Under the pieces are notes generated by a model, which was not told the origin of the DNA, ran no database searches, and worked only from the letters and a program-made list of their open reading frames with translations. A DNA stretch of 64,000 nucleotides from Furcasterigmium furcatum. Its lineage: Eukaryota > Ascomycota > Sordariomycetes > Glomerellales > Plectosphaerellaceae. The stretch spans positions 806,001 through 870,000 of the forward strand of contig BCIA01000008.1 of NCBI GenBank assembly GCA_001599815.1. Direction: 5' to 3'. Positions 43,122 through 54,926 of this stretch are shown here, one piece after another. Numbering within the stretch: position 1 is the stretch's first letter; each line of letters opens with the position of its first letter. A program made the position numbers and the translations under genes.

Positions 43122-45847
43122 ATGGAGGTGTCAGATATCTCGCCCCAAAGGGTTGAAGAAGAGGAAGCACATGACTCCGCCGCGACGGAGAAGTTAGCAG
43201 TGAGCCTCCTGATGCACCTCAAGCGCGACCATGTCATGGCTGACGAACTTGTTCTGGACAGTGTTATCGATGCCGCCAGCGCAAGGTTAGCAGAAGCACC
43301 CAAAAAGAAATCTACTTAAGCAGTATCAGTCACTGAATTTTTTCCTAGGTGAAATGCGACCGGGTGGTGCCTTGCTCTCCCTGTGTCAAAGCCGGGACAC
43401 AACATGAATGCTCATTCGCAACCGCACCCAAGCCCAGAGAAAGGCGACAGAGGGTCATGGTTTCGAACGCATAGTAAGTGGCTGCAATACCCCGGCTGCT
43501 TTTCAAGCTATGGCGAGGCCGGAGAAATGCTGACACCCATTGAGTGACTCGAAACTGGATGCGATATCGAGGAAAATCGACGAGCTCAACCAGAGAATGA
43601 GCCAGCTGACCCATGAGCCGACCAAGGGCAGAACCTCGAAACCTCTCAATTTCGCAGACTCTCTCAACCAGGAACAGCGCCTCTCGCCCAGTTCATTTGG
43701 GCTCACGCCATCCTCCTTGTCGTCTACGCCAAATCAAGGGGCTCTGGCATATTCCACCGGGGAGAACGGTCATGAAGTACACTATAACTCTTCCAAAGCG
43801 GAATACGAGGGCGAATCGTCGCTGTTCGCTCACGCAGTCTTCGCTCGTCAATTTCTGCAAAACGCCATCAACAATGCGGCCAACACCGAGGTCGCGCACG
43901 AGATGGAAGCCGTCCTTGACGGTCTCAGGGCCGCCCTCCATTCCGGCAAGCAACAGGCGGATTCACTCGATAAATTGTATCCCCGTGCCAAGGCGGTACC
44001 TCCCGGCTCGACGACTCGAAATCTCACTCTGCCACCCATCGACAAGGTGTTCATGTGCTTGCGCATGGCAAAAGAATGCCCGCAAGTGACCATGCTATGG
44101 CTGGGGGACTTCCTCCGGCCCGCCCAGTTCTCTGACTATCTCATCAAGGTCGTATCGCCGGGCCCAGCCACCGAAGCCGATTTGATCATCGTCCATTGCG
44201 GTCTGTATTGGCTGTTCTGCGAATGTTCCAAAGCCGTCGTCGACGAAGACACGAAGCAAGACTACTACGCGCTGGGATCCGTCTCTGCGGCGAACCTCGA
44301 GACTGTACTTGCGAACCTTCACTTTCACCGACCAACAGATATGGGCTTTGCATACGCTATGACCATGGCGGTAAGTCGGATACCTGTCTGCGAGATCCAG
44401 GTTGCATTTCGGCTGATCTCACCCTTTTCTAGTCGCTGTATTGCCTCCAGAAGAGCAAGCCATCTGCCGCCTGGAATTTCATCAGCGCGGCCTCGCAAAT
44501 TGTACAAGCTCTTGGCTTGCAACATAACGACTCTGCAGGGCCAGAAGGGCCAGAAGAGAAGGCACAGAAGAGGGACATGTTTTGGACCATATACCTGAAC
44601 GAGAAGATGCTGTCGCTACGTCTGGGCCGCCCCTCGAGCTTCCGGGATCACGACATCACCCTGGCTCGCCCTGGTATGGACCGCCAGAATGGTACTTTCT
44701 TGACCGAACTGTCCCCAGGCTGGATCAAAGTGGCTAGCATACAGGGCCGGATATACGACGAAGTCTACAGCCTGGGAGCCCTCATGCAGCCGCCGCATAT
44801 TCGGACCGCTCGTTCCCAGGCACTTGCGTCGGAGCTGAGGACTGTCATGCAACAGGCGGAAGACCTCCACGTGAGTTTATCCATGTTATCTATCGAGGCT
44901 CTAAAGATGTCCCGTCCCCATCACTGTGCTCTTACTCATGGCGAACCCGATAGCTGACTGGCGACAGGACCGCTACTCGGCGAACAAGGGGCACGTGCTG
45001 GGACTGGATCACCACGAAATAGCAAGGCGTTCCGACCGGGTCATCGGCCTTTCCATGCTTACGCTCATCTATCGGAGCATCGCCCCGGAGCAGCCGTCAA
45101 CGTCTGCCTTTTGCCGTGAATGCATCGATGCCGCCAGAGAAACGCTCCAGGAACACGACAGATGCATCGCCCAGATTATCAAAGCGCGAGGGAAGACGAT
45201 CTTCCTCGAAGCATACATTAACTGGTTCGTCGTCGGTGGCTTCCCCTTTTCATCCTCGAGAAGATCTGACATCAAGAGATAGGACCATGATTCAGTCTCC
45301 GTTCATCCCCTTCATCATCATCTTCTGTCACATCATCGAGAGCTCCGAGGCCACGGACCTCGACCGCATGAGAAGTCTTGTTGAGACGCTCGAGTCTACA
45401 TCGGACGCCCACACACATAACATATGTGACAGACAAATCCGTCTCTTCAAAGCGCTCTACGAAGTCGCGGCCAAGTACATCGAGGTCAAATCCCGTGCAG
45501 GCGGCGGCGGGCAAGGGGGGATGTCTTGGTCGATGGATCAGCAGCAGTACGCCGATGCGCTTGGAGGTCCGACCTCAAGTGGCCTTGGGATCGGCACGTT
45601 ACATGCTGGGGGAATGGCGAGAGCCTCCGGGACCACAATAACCGCGGATGCTCCCAGTGGCCACGTGCCGTTGCATGGCGAGGCTAATGGCGACGGGATG
45701 GGGGTTGCGAATGGGCTTGTCAGTCCAGCGGCGTTGCAGAACACGGCGTTCGGAGATGTTGACACGGAGATGGATCTTTCGGGAGCTCAACTTTGGGACT
45801 GGTTCAATAAGAATCAGTCCATGATGAGGATGCTCGAGGATACATAG
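43122..45847 (+). CDS. Zn2Cys6 transcription factor with fungal_trans domain
   Basis: Seven exons (43122-43199, 43262-43285, 43349-43473, 43545-44370, 44433-44870, 44968-45224, 45283-45847) join in frame to 770 residues. The zinc cluster is split over two tiny introns: CYRCRQRKVKCD, then PCSPC and a final Cys in QHEC, giving six cysteines with normal spacing. A coiled coil follows (SKLDAISRKIDELNQRMSQ, about 79-97). The regulatory domain (about 160-560) shows family segments such as DMFWTIYLNEKMLSLRLGRP. The C-terminus is Gly/Met-rich and ends in an acidic WDWFNKNQSMMRMLEDT tail that may be activating. The divergent ABC transporter is the obvious first target. An ORF finder would miss the DNA-binding domain, because exon 2 encodes only eight residues. 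Confidence 0.93.
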
Positions 45848-46069
45848 AACAAGGCTGGAGATGGTCTTTTTGGGAGTAGATGAAATCAAGTACTCAACAT
45901 AATGAGATACACGGCAACCATCAAGCCAGAAGGTAAACGGATTCTTCGTATTCGAGATGCGGGTATCTTCGGATGACAATGTCTGCCGGCTCAGGCCCAA
46001 TTGCCCTGCCCCCTCAACCTCAATCCGCTCCTCAAGGTTGATGCGTGTGAGTCTGCAACCTTTGCCAAC

Positions 46070-47815
46070 TCACTGCGTCTTCTCATCCATGGCGACCTTG
46101 ACAGCCTCACCGCGGAGCTTGGCCTCGGGCTGGTACGCCTTGAACTCCCTAGCCGGCACTCCCTTGACGAACATCTCATCCAGCTCCTCGTACGTGCGAC
46201 TAGCAGTCTCCGGCTGGTAGAACCACAGATACACCAGGGAAAAGGCGGCAAGGCCGCCGAAGATGAAGGAGATCTTGGCTCCCAGGTTCGCCTGGTCGGG
46301 GTTGAAGAGGTAGGGCAGGACGAAACTGCAGGTCATGTTGAGCAGGTTCTGGAGGGACTGGCCAATGGCAACGGTCTTGGTTCGCAGGCGGGACGTCGAG
46401 ACTTCCGCCAGGATGGTGTACGCCGTGGCGCCGATCGTCGCGTTGTAGAAGAAGCAGTAGATCAGAATGAAGGAGACGACGCCCGTGGTCAGGTCTCTTT
46501 GATGGGTGGCGTCGGCCTTCACCGCGAGTCCACCTGCGACAAGGAGGATGACGGTAATCGTCATAAGACCCCAGAACGTGAGATTACGACGACCGACACG
46601 ATCAACCAGGTACCAGGATGAGATGTTGCCGACGGTCGACAGGACCTGCTGGACGATCTGCAGCTTGAAGCTCATGGCGGTGCTGAACCCGGCACGCTGC
46701 ATGTAGTAGGTCGAGTAGCCTGCGATGAACATGATTCCGCTGAGAGACTGGATGCTGAGGGGCATGATGGAGATAATCGTGCGGCGGAGGTTCGACTTGC
46801 GGAAGCACTCTGCGTAGGTGACGCCGCTGGTCTCGCTGGCGATTTCCGCCAGAGTCTGCTTGATGACCGCGAGCCGCTTCTGGCCCTCTGCACCCTTATA
46901 CCCGAGTTTGTGCAGCTGTCGCAGCGCCTGGTCGTCCCTATCCTTGCCTGCAAGCCACCAAGGGGACTCGGGGAGGAAAAAGACGAAGGCGGTGGCCGCG
47001 CCGGCAAAGGCGTATTGCGCGGCGAAGACGGTTCGGTACGCCCAGCGGCTTTCCAGGGTTCCCGTGTCGTTTACGATGAGCGCAACGGCGAGAGGACCGA
47101 CTGTGTAAGATAAGGCTGAGAGACAGGTGAAGAGGCCTCGAACGGCGAGGGGGACGATCTGCGAAGGCGGGCCTGTTAGATCATGCTGTTCCTGGGTTGC
47201 CACAGGCTATGAGAAAATGCAGAAAACTGGTATCTTACCTCTCCAATATAACTGATCGTCACGGACTGCAAAGCTCCAATGGAGAATCCGTTGAGGAATT
47301 TGCCTCCGAAGAACATAGCAGGCGTCGTGGCGAGTAGCTCCATGGTGATGGCGCCGAACGAGATGGCTAGGGATGCCATGAAGAGAGGCCGGCGACCGAC
47401 ACGGTCGGCGATGAAACCCGCACCGATGGCACCAACCACCGCACTGGAGGAGACTGTCAGCCGTTGCCATCGAGACTTCTGCCAGTCCCGCCTGGTTCAC
47501 TTACGATGCAACAGGGGCACCTTTGAAGGCAGCCTGCCACTCAGCTTCGATGACATATTCGTCGTTGTAAAGGACGCCGAAGTCCTTGCGGAACTCGGGG
47601 ATACCCAGAATAATTCCGGCTGCTTGGTTCTCGAAACTCGACAGAAGAATCACGAACACCGAGTAGAAGCACCAGGCGCACGCCAGTGGGTATTGGCGGA
47701 ACGCAGCGAGCTTTCCGGTCTCGTGTTCCTCCTGGTTGGCGAGGGAGGCGAGGTGTTGGTCCGCATGATCAACAGTACCCTCGATATGGGCGGCGTCCTT
47801 CTTCTCCGTGTCCAT
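46070..47815 (-). CDS. MFS sugar-type transporter
   Basis: Exons 47815-47505, 47443-47239 and 47158-46070 give 534 residues with 12 predicted helices. Sugar-porter signatures are present: DRVGRRP after helix 2, PESPWWL after helix 6, DRVGRR again in the second half, and PETASRTYEELDEMF replacing the PETKG motif after helix 12. The N-terminal cytosolic segment and the overall pattern suggest the alpha-glucoside/maltose permease branch of the SP family, but the substrate is open. The carrier would act at the plasma membrane by proton symport. A TATA box lies 155 bp upstream. The gene converges with the Zn2Cys6 regulator, only about 220 bp away. Confidence 0.93.
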
Positions 47816-48899
47816 GATAACGGTACAAGTGTGGTGAGAAAAGAGATACCAGAACTTAGTGCCGAGCGAGCCCTCGGTTGTGGTGAGTAGTCGACGCCTC
47901 GGAGACGGGAGTGGCTTGTGTGGTGTTGCGATGGGCGAGCGCTAACATTCCCTTCGTCTTCCCCGGGCCTTTTATAACTCTATTCTGATCTGGCCGGGGA
48001 AACCCCCCCCCCCCCCTCCTCCTCTCCGCAATCCACATGGCAACATCCGGGGTTGGCGTTGACTGGGGTGTGGGCAGGAAACTTGTCTCCAGATGCCTCG
48101 ATTGACGTGATTTTTGGAGTCCAGAGCGGTTCGAAGGTATGAAAAGGAACGACAAGAACCCGATCAGGCATTCAGATCCCCCATAGCGCCAACTACTGAG
48201 CTTGGCGACCTCCCAAGGCGCGTGGCACTACCCAGTTCAATGTTCCAAGATGCTTCACCTCAGACCACGGGTATCAACTCCCGAAGACGCTGGCCGCCTA
48301 TTGGGTGTCCTGGAAATGCAAGATCTCGGAAGCTCTATCTATTGGACAATGGCGGGGATACTGCCTTATAAAGATCATCGGCATCCTCCCCGATACCCCC
48401 CGGCGTTCTGCTCATCCCCACAAAGTCGCCCTTTCTGGGCAGTGTAAACTCAATGGAGGACTTCCAGGCGCTCTGGCTCCACTCAGGAGGTCCGAAGTTA
48501 CTGCGAGAACGGGCGTCTAAAGTCTCATGAGTTGACGTATCTCCTATTCTATGCCTCAAGTTCGGGATAAAATATGTCAAACACTCTCAAATTAAGGATT
48601 AGCAACACGCGAGAATCTGCTCTTTGAATGGCCATCTTCGTGCCCATTTCATGGAACTCTCGCCGATTCTAGCGTCTTGTGCCTTCATCAATGATCAGCC
48701 TGTTACCCGGACACACTCACTTCAAAACTTATGCCAGGCCGCCTCCAATATGGCGAGTATCCGCCTCTTTTCGGGCCGAATAACCCTTCTTGGCGCCGGC
48801 AACTGCATCGGCAAAGGCATGAACTGTTTGATTCTGATTGTAGACATTGCCCTCACCCGTCGACGACACCGCCGCCCCTATCCAGCCTCAGGACACGTC
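47816..48899. other. Intergenic with TATA box and poly-C tract
   Basis: Contains the sugar carrier's promoter and a homopolymer of 14 C at 48003-48016 followed by CT repeats. The right part is upstream of the hypothetical gene at 48900; its frame is open further upstream (to 48624) but without conserved-looking sequence. Confidence 0.55.
47970..47976 (-). promoter_or_regulatory. TATA box of the MFS sugar carrier
   Basis: TATAAAA on the minus strand, 155 bp before the ATG at 47815. Confidence 0.5.
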
Positions 48900-49916
48900 A
48901 TGCTCTCCTCCCACCCAAAACGGTCCGAGGCCCTTGGCCATGATACCACATCTTTCATCGGTAATCTGCCAGTCGCTGACCGTCCCGGCGACGGCGATCG
49001 CAGGATCTGGACCACGTGGTGGAAGAAGTTCTGCCTCTTCGGCACATACTGCACCGCATACGAGCACAAGATGTGCTGGGGCAACACGATCATCCGCACG
49101 TCTTACGACGACGACGCCAAGCTTACGCTCGCCGTCGCAGCGCTTCGGCGACTGGCCATGCTCCCGATCATGCTCGACTACGAGGCGAGGGGTACCGGGC
49201 CCGCCAGGGATCAACCGGCCCCGGAGGATGACGGCCCCGAGGTCGACGACGACGTCTGTCTCGACCTTTCGGAGAAGCATCCCACGTTCCGCGAGGCGTC
49301 TCAGGCCACCTACCGGGACATGGTGCGCCGCGCGAAGAGGGGCGCTCCCCACGGCACGCGCTGCAAGCACGACTGGGTCATCACGCACGAGCTCATGTAC
49401 CGGCACCACAACCTCGTCGTCGAGGACAAGGCGGCGCTCGAGGGCGCCGATGCAGCGGCCGCCTGGCAGTACTACACGCACGCGGGGTGCGCGGAGCGTG
49501 GGCACGGCCTGCGAGGCACCATGTTCATCGTGATGGACGAGGGGGCCATCGATCACCTGGCAAAGGCACCCGGAGAAGAGGAGCTGGCTTCCATGGCGCG
49601 CTCGGAGAAGCTCAAGGTTTCGTGGCAGCACTGGATCAAGATCGTCACGCCGAGTCGTAACTGCACGGACGAAGGGGAGGACGTGGACGAGATCCCCGAC
49701 GATCCCATGGCTCGGAGGCGGATTCAGCTGTGTGACATTATCGACATCTACTTGTGGCTCCAGCACGGGGACGTCACGGAGATGGGCGTCGAGGGATCTG
49801 ACCGCGAGCGCTTTGCCGGGTACGGGGAGGAGCGCGAGTGGGAGCTTTGCGAGAATCCGGACGAGGACCCGGACGTCTGGCCGTGGCTGGAAGAGCTTTA
49901 CGGCGAGCGAAGGTAA
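48900..49916 (+). CDS. Hypothetical acidic, Trp-rich protein
   Basis: A single open frame; taking the ATG at 48900 gives 338 residues, while the frame stays open up to 48624. The chosen start marks where codon use becomes strongly C/G-ending. The product is acidic (VDDDVCLDLSEKHP, DEGEDVDEIPDDP, NPDEDPDVWPWLEELYGE) with several Trp clusters (WTTWWKKF, WQHWIKIV) and conserved-looking cysteines. There is no signal peptide or membrane segment and I recognise no domain. Length of frame, codon bias and coherent composition argue that it is real. Function is unknown and neighbours give no clue. Confidence 0.7.
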   Translation: MLSSHPKRSEALGHDTTSFIGNLPVADRPGDGDRRIWTTWWKKFCLFGTYCTAYEHKMCWGNTIIRTSYDDDAKLTLAVAALRRLAMLPIMLDYEARGTGPARDQPAPEDDGPEVDDDVCLDLSEKHPTFREASQATYRDMVRRAKRGAPHGTRCKHDWVITHELMYRHHNLVVEDKAALEGADAAAAWQYYTHAGCAERGHGLRGTMFIVMDEGAIDHLAKAPGEEELASMARSEKLKVSWQHWIKIVTPSRNCTDEGEDVDEIPDDPMARRRIQLCDIIDIYLWLQHGDVTEMGVEGSDRERFAGYGEEREWELCENPDEDPDVWPWLEELYGERR

Positions 49917-50322
49917 CGTTGCCCAACCTAGTCAACTAATAGGCCCAAGGTAGTGCTCGTATTTCATGGCACCCAGTAAGTTATCCCCGTACGAAGATCA
50001 GATACTCAAGTCCGAGGGCAGCGTTCAGAGTCGAAGGAGGTACAGACAAGCGGTTGCTGGTCACCCTGGGATCACCCATCCGAGGGGTGATCGGGATCAT
50101 TTTACGCAACTTTTCATGGATGGATGGCTATGGGTGTCTCTCAAAAGCAACATGCCGGGGATCCTTGTCTGTTCACGCAGTGCACAATGCGCTTTACTCC
50201 ATGTCCCCAGAGTAATTCTCTGCGAGGATTAATAATATTTACATGAGAAAGGCGAGAATGTCAGCAGCAGGGCCGAAGCGACTCTCCAAATGCCTGCATC
50301 ACCCGAGTTTGGGCCCAAAAGC
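49917..50322. other. Intergenic
   Basis: Between the converging genes at 48900 and 50323; nothing seen. Confidence 0.6.
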
Positions 50323-51438
50323 CTACGGCTCAGTGTCACCGTCCGGGCACGGGACGCTGACGAGCCTGGAGCGCAGGAGAACGCCCTCCTCGCGGTCCTC
50401 GCAGATCTCATCATCAGGCTCGACAATCATGGCGGTCATGGTCACGCCGTTGACGCACCTGCTGTCCAGGCCCTTGGAGAAATCCTTGATCTGCACGCCG
50501 CGATTGGAATCGTGGCCGTAGATCAGGGTGAGCCTCTCCTCCTCGGGCTTGGCCCTCTCAACCTCGTTCCAGGACTCGACCCACCAGCGGCCCTCGTTGG
50601 TGGCGATGGGGATGACGCGGACGTCGGCGGCCTCGTCGTAGTACTCGAGCATGCGCTTCTTCTCGTCCTCGACCTGCTTCTCCGTCGGCTGGGTGCCGGG
50701 GGTGGTGTCCTTGAACTTGGACTGGACGGAGGTTGTGAAGCCCTTGGCCTCGGTAGTGGAGTTGAACTCGCCCTCGTCGTTGGGGTACAGCGCCGAGCGG
50801 ATGTTGTACATGATCCAGGGCTCCTGGTCCTCGAGGGAGACGCCGGGGGCCATGCCGCCGTGGACGACGGCGAGCTCGCCGAAGCCGGGGAGGCTGCCGA
50901 GGCGGATGGCGAGCGGGCGGTCGGCGATCCACCTGCGCTGCTCGGCGGTCAGGGTGCGGGCGGTGCCGAGGGCGTGGAGGTAGCTGGGGGTGAGGGAGTC
51001 CTCGTAGGCCTTGACGGCCTTCACGGGGTCCTCGCCGTTGGCCTCGGCCAGGGTCCTGGCGATCTCGGCGCCGGCCCAGGTGCGCAGGACGCGGTCCTCG
51101 TGGTTGCCGCGGACGCTGGCGGCGTCGATCTCGATGGCGAGTTCGAGGACCTTGGCGCTGTCGGGGCCCTTGTTGACCATGTCGCCGGCGAAGATGACGC
51201 GGTCGCCGCGCTCCTGGGAGAACTCGGCCTCCTTGAGGAGGGCGTCGAGCTCGGTGCGCATGCCGTGGACGTCGCCGATGAAGATCAGGCGGGGGGCATT
51301 GCTGCCGGGCTTGGGCTCGTAGCGAGGCGAGTACTCGACCTGGTGCGTGGGGTTGTAGATGCGGCGCACCTCGCTGCTGAGGCAGGTCGCGTAGCAGAGC
51401 GACAGGTTGGCCAGCAGGAGGAGGATCTTGGCGGCCAT
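50323..51438 (-). CDS. Calcineurin-like metallophosphoesterase, Ppn2-like
   Basis: Single exon; the ATG at 51438 gives 371 residues starting with a signal peptide or anchor (AKILLLLANLSLCYATCLS). All metallophosphatase metal motifs are present: FIGDVHG (about 53), FAGDMVNKGP (about 84), VRGNHED (about 111), VVHGG (about 184) and IYGHDSNRG (about 314). The pattern is that of the Ser/Thr-phosphatase-like group containing yeast YNL217W (Ppn2), a zinc-dependent vacuolar endopolyphosphatase, which also enters the secretory route by an N-terminal segment. Cleavage of polyphosphate in the vacuole is therefore the best guess; other phosphate esters are possible. The antisense strand is also open for 392 codons because of codon bias, and I do not regard that as a gene. 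Confidence 0.9.
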   Translation of the reverse strand: MAAKILLLLANLSLCYATCLSSEVRRIYNPTHQVEYSPRYEPKPGSNAPRLIFIGDVHGMRTELDALLKEAEFSQERGDRVIFAGDMVNKGPDSAKVLELAIEIDAASVRGNHEDRVLRTWAGAEIARTLAEANGEDPVKAVKAYEDSLTPSYLHALGTARTLTAEQRRWIADRPLAIRLGSLPGFGELAVVHGGMAPGVSLEDQEPWIMYNIRSALYPNDEGEFNSTTEAKGFTTSVQSKFKDTTPGTQPTEKQVEDEKKRMLEYYDEAADVRVIPIATNEGRWWVESWNEVERAKPEEERLTLIYGHDSNRGVQIKDFSKGLDSRCVNGVTMTAMIVEPDDEICEDREEGVLLRSRLVSVPCPDGDTEP

Positions 51439-52174
51439 TTTTCCGGTGTGGTGGCGAGGAATCCCTAGGAGGTTGTCGCTCGGGCTGCGGGTCGGTTGAG
51501 TGGTGGCCGTCGGGTCAGGAGAGTTCGAGCCATCGCGAGTCAGATCAGGCCGGTTACTTATGTATTCATGGATCTCGTAGGGGCTCCAAGGCCCAAGGGG
51601 ACTCGTCACTGCTGAAGGTGAGAGCCACGATTCCCAATAGCATCGTCAGTTTCGTGCCCACGTGCTCAGTTCGCTTGTTTTGTTTGCGTCGAGACGGCAT
51701 CGGAGTTCCCGTGGCGGACTTGGCGGGCCGTGCTGAATGGTACTTTAGGCCCCTTGTGGAGAGTCTGTGGAGGGTGCCAGATTGACAACCCAAGCCATTG
51801 ACCTATGAAATGCCCCAATCTCGTCACATTTCTCCAGGAGACCGGAACCAGGCACGTGGGTGACTTCCTTAAACGCCTCTTACTCCTCCTGCTACCGAGA
51901 CACTGGCACCACTCACAGCATCTTCGGCAGGGGTGAATGGGGCTGTCAGCTTATAGGCAAATGTTGCGCCGTCCCTTGAGAGCTTCTTCTTTTTCTTCTT
52001 CTTGGACACTTCGTCGTGTTTGGTGAATCGGGGTATATTTGGCAGCTGGCCAGGTGAGAAGCCAAACTCTCTGGATACTTTCTCTACCTAAAATGATCTG
52101 CTTGCTGCGCCGCTGTACCACACGGCAATAGGTACAGTGTCGTAGCCGTCCCGGGTTGCCAGGCCCTTCTTGGT
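51439..52174. other. Intergenic
   Basis: Upstream of the phosphoesterase and downstream of the amidase. A short pyrimidine tract near 51985-52005 is the only distinctive element. Confidence 0.6.
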
Positions 52175-54258
52175 TCACCACATAGTCCGGCCAGTCTTAA
52201 CCTCCTTCAGAATACCCTTATCTGCTAGGGCCTTAGCCAGGTCTAGAAGCATCAAGTCGCAGTTGCGGTGGGCGAGTAGGTCAATCGCAACAGGCAGCTT
52301 CTCCTCCACATTGGATATCACGCTGTCGTAGCTGACCTCGCCGATGGGAAACGTGACTTCGGGACCTTGGCTCTGCACGCTGAAGTACCATGGGGTGAAG
52401 CTCGCCCACGAGCTGACGTTGGGTGGCGTGTATACGTTGTGGCGGTAGACCTTCAGACTCCGTCAGCGATTCAAAGGTCTCGAAACGACCACACCCATCA
52501 CCGGATCTGCGTGGAAAAGGGTAGAGGCGCAGGGCAGAAACTCACGGTATCTCCGGACCAAGCGGGGACCAGGAACACACTGTCCGAACACGACTCGGCG
52601 TCCGCCTTGACGATGTTCTTCCCGAACCAGTCTCTAAAGTACGTAAACCGCTCATAAGACACGTCGTAGTCCTCTTGCGTCGTGTTGAGGGCCGTCTCGT
52701 ACCGCGCAGCCGGGAAGGGATTGATGAACGGCGTCCGGCCGCCAAAGGCCTTGGCATACGCCGCGCGGAACGGCTCGATGACCTTGCGAAGCTGATTCCT
52801 CCAGATGATGTGGAAGCCGACCATCTGCATGTGGCTCCAGAAATCGGTGCCGGGATAGTCGACGTGCGCGGTCGCGTTCCACGCCGCGCCAATGTCGACC
52901 GTCTCGACCTCAGCGCCTAGGAAGCCGGCCAGCTCGGCGGTCCAGGCCGAGAAGAGGGCCTGGCTGGCATTGTTGGCCACTGGCCAGAGGTGGGCGGGGA
53001 TGATGATCTTCTTTGGGTACGCCGTGAACGTGGTCTCCAGCTGCTCGCTGTCACCGAACCAGGCCCGCCCAAACTCCCGCAGCATCTGGGGGGACCGGGT
53101 GTGCAGGCCGACAGAGTCGAAGAACTCGCCCTCCTCCATGACGCCGTCGTTAGAGACCACGCCGAAGGAGGGGCGGATGGCGAACACGCCGTTCTTGCCG
53201 GCGGGGATGCGGATGCTCCCCCCCGTGTCGGTGGCGATGGACACGTCGACCCAGTCGTAGCCGGCCGTCGCGGCCCCGGAGCCCGCGGATGAGACGCCGG
53301 GGTCCTGATACCCGTCGCCGCGGGGGTTGAAGGCATCGTGGTAGTCCACCCAATCTGCAGTCGGGCGGTCCGAGTTGGCGAACTGCGCCGTCTTGAGCTT
53401 CCCGACCACGACGGCGCCTAGGTCGACCAGCTTCTGGATGGAGGGGGCGCTGGCGCCGGGGGCGTCGTACAGCTTGAACCAGGCGCGGTTGCCGTTGGAG
53501 GTCTTGACACCGCCGAGGTCGATGATGTCCTTGATAGCGATGCGGACGCCGTCGAGCGGCTTGGACTTGGACTTGGAGCTGTACAGCTTGGACGGGACGG
53601 GGACGCCGACGGTCGAGTCGCTAATGGTGTTGACGGGGGCGTAGCGGAAGAGGCCCTCGGTGCCATTGGGGAGGACAGGGCTCATGAAAGCCATGAGCTC
53701 GTCGTAGAAGATCCGGTAGACGGGGCCCAGGGTCGCCTCGGACGGGGTGATGTCAGCAAGATATGGGCCGTTGGGGACAGGGTCTCCGATTTCGACTTGC
53801 TGGACCTCGGCGCTCAAACCATCAGAGAACACAATCTCCGTTCCGAAAGCATCGTCCAGGCAGGAAGCCAGGCCGGTCTCAAACCCCGAGGCACCCTGAA
53901 TAAGGAGGGCTGGAATCTAGTCAGAGCTGTATCGTAAGGAGCTTTCTAGACACTCACTCTGAAGAAATAGCTCCTCGAACACATCATCCTTCTCAGAGTA
54001 CTCCCTGACCTGCCCCCGAACCCAGTCGCAGGTGACCGTCTCGTTGGCAGAGAGCACAGTCAGAGGCACGAGCTTGGTGCCCCCGGAACGAGGCTTGCAA
54101 CCCTGCTGAGGAAACTTAAAGCCGGCAGTCCACCCCGAGAAGTATGCGAGGAACTCCCCGCCAATTGAAGGGCTGGTGATTGTGACCGACTCTGGAGTTG
54201 ACGACGAGAGCGTCGCCAGCGAGAAGGACGCTTTGACGACGTCGCGAACAGAAGGCAT
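52175..54258 (-). CDS. Amidase-signature family enzyme
   Basis: Exons 54258-53958, 53909-52546 and 52450-52175 give 646 residues in a closed frame. The AS fold contains the Ser-cisSer-Lys triad: Lys in VRIAIKDIIDLGG (about residue 222), the cis-Ser in SSAGSGAATAG (about 307) and the nucleophilic Ser in ATDTGGSIRIPAG (about 331). An N-terminal domain of about 180 residues precedes it, which is longer than in bacterial amidases and seen in some fungal members. No signal peptide is present. AS enzymes hydrolyse amide bonds of small amides, N-acyl amino acids or amidated peptides. The last intron uses an unusual GAAG acceptor, the only one that keeps frame. The gene neighbours a regulator, a Dal5-type carrier and a D-amino-acid oxidase, which suggests catabolism of an amide-bearing nitrogen source (inference). 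Confidence 0.9.
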
Positions 54259-54926
54259 ATTGAATGCTGAGTGGTGGTACTTCCTGCACCTCAGGCACAG
54301 CTGTACGACTGTGTGCCTACGACCTACGGTCTCTTATAACTATGTCGAAGCGACCCATAATGGGACCCGGATATGCGGCTTTTTGGAGTCTCTAGGCCTC
54401 GACACGGGGCATCTCCGGACTTCGGAGCATCTCAATATTGGATGGTGGATTTCTAGGGTGACAGGGCTATGGCACAACCCACCAGTCGTCGCTGCGAGAT
54501 ACGATTCCCGGAGGTCGACCGATAACATAAAATCTTCATCGGGAATACTGTTCCCGTAGCATTAGAGGCTCCGGTGGAGACTACGGAGGGCATATCCGAC
54601 GATAGCAGCCTGATCAGACTCGGTTCACCTATCTGCGATATGTGTCAGGGAGTAACATAATGGGCGACTCAGGCGAGCACCAAGTTCATACTCAATCGTG
54701 CGATGGAGTCCAGAGTGGATAAAGATAAGCAAATAGACAGCGGGACGACGCATCGAGTTAGATGCTACAGAACAGTGTAAGGATAAAAGATAACAATGGC
54801 GGGGATGCTTAGTATAGTTCCCGACCACAGGGAACGTCGATACGCCGACCGAGTGGATGGGGCTCCGTCTAAGGCGTGCGGGAGGGTGAGGGCTATATTG
54901 GAAAGAAGTCTGGCATTGTTATCTAG
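54259..54926. other. Intergenic
   Basis: Upstream of the amidase and downstream of the Zn2Cys6 regulator; no element recognised. Confidence 0.6.

Noticed and set aside
48888..49766. 292-codon minus-strand frame over the hypothetical gene at 48900
   Set aside because: Reverse complement of strongly biased coding sequence; low-complexity Val/Arg/Leu content. The plus frame has the more protein-like composition.
50290..51468. 392-codon plus-strand frame over the phosphoesterase
   Set aside because: Shadow of the GC-biased minus-strand gene; long Gly/Leu/Val runs, no motif.
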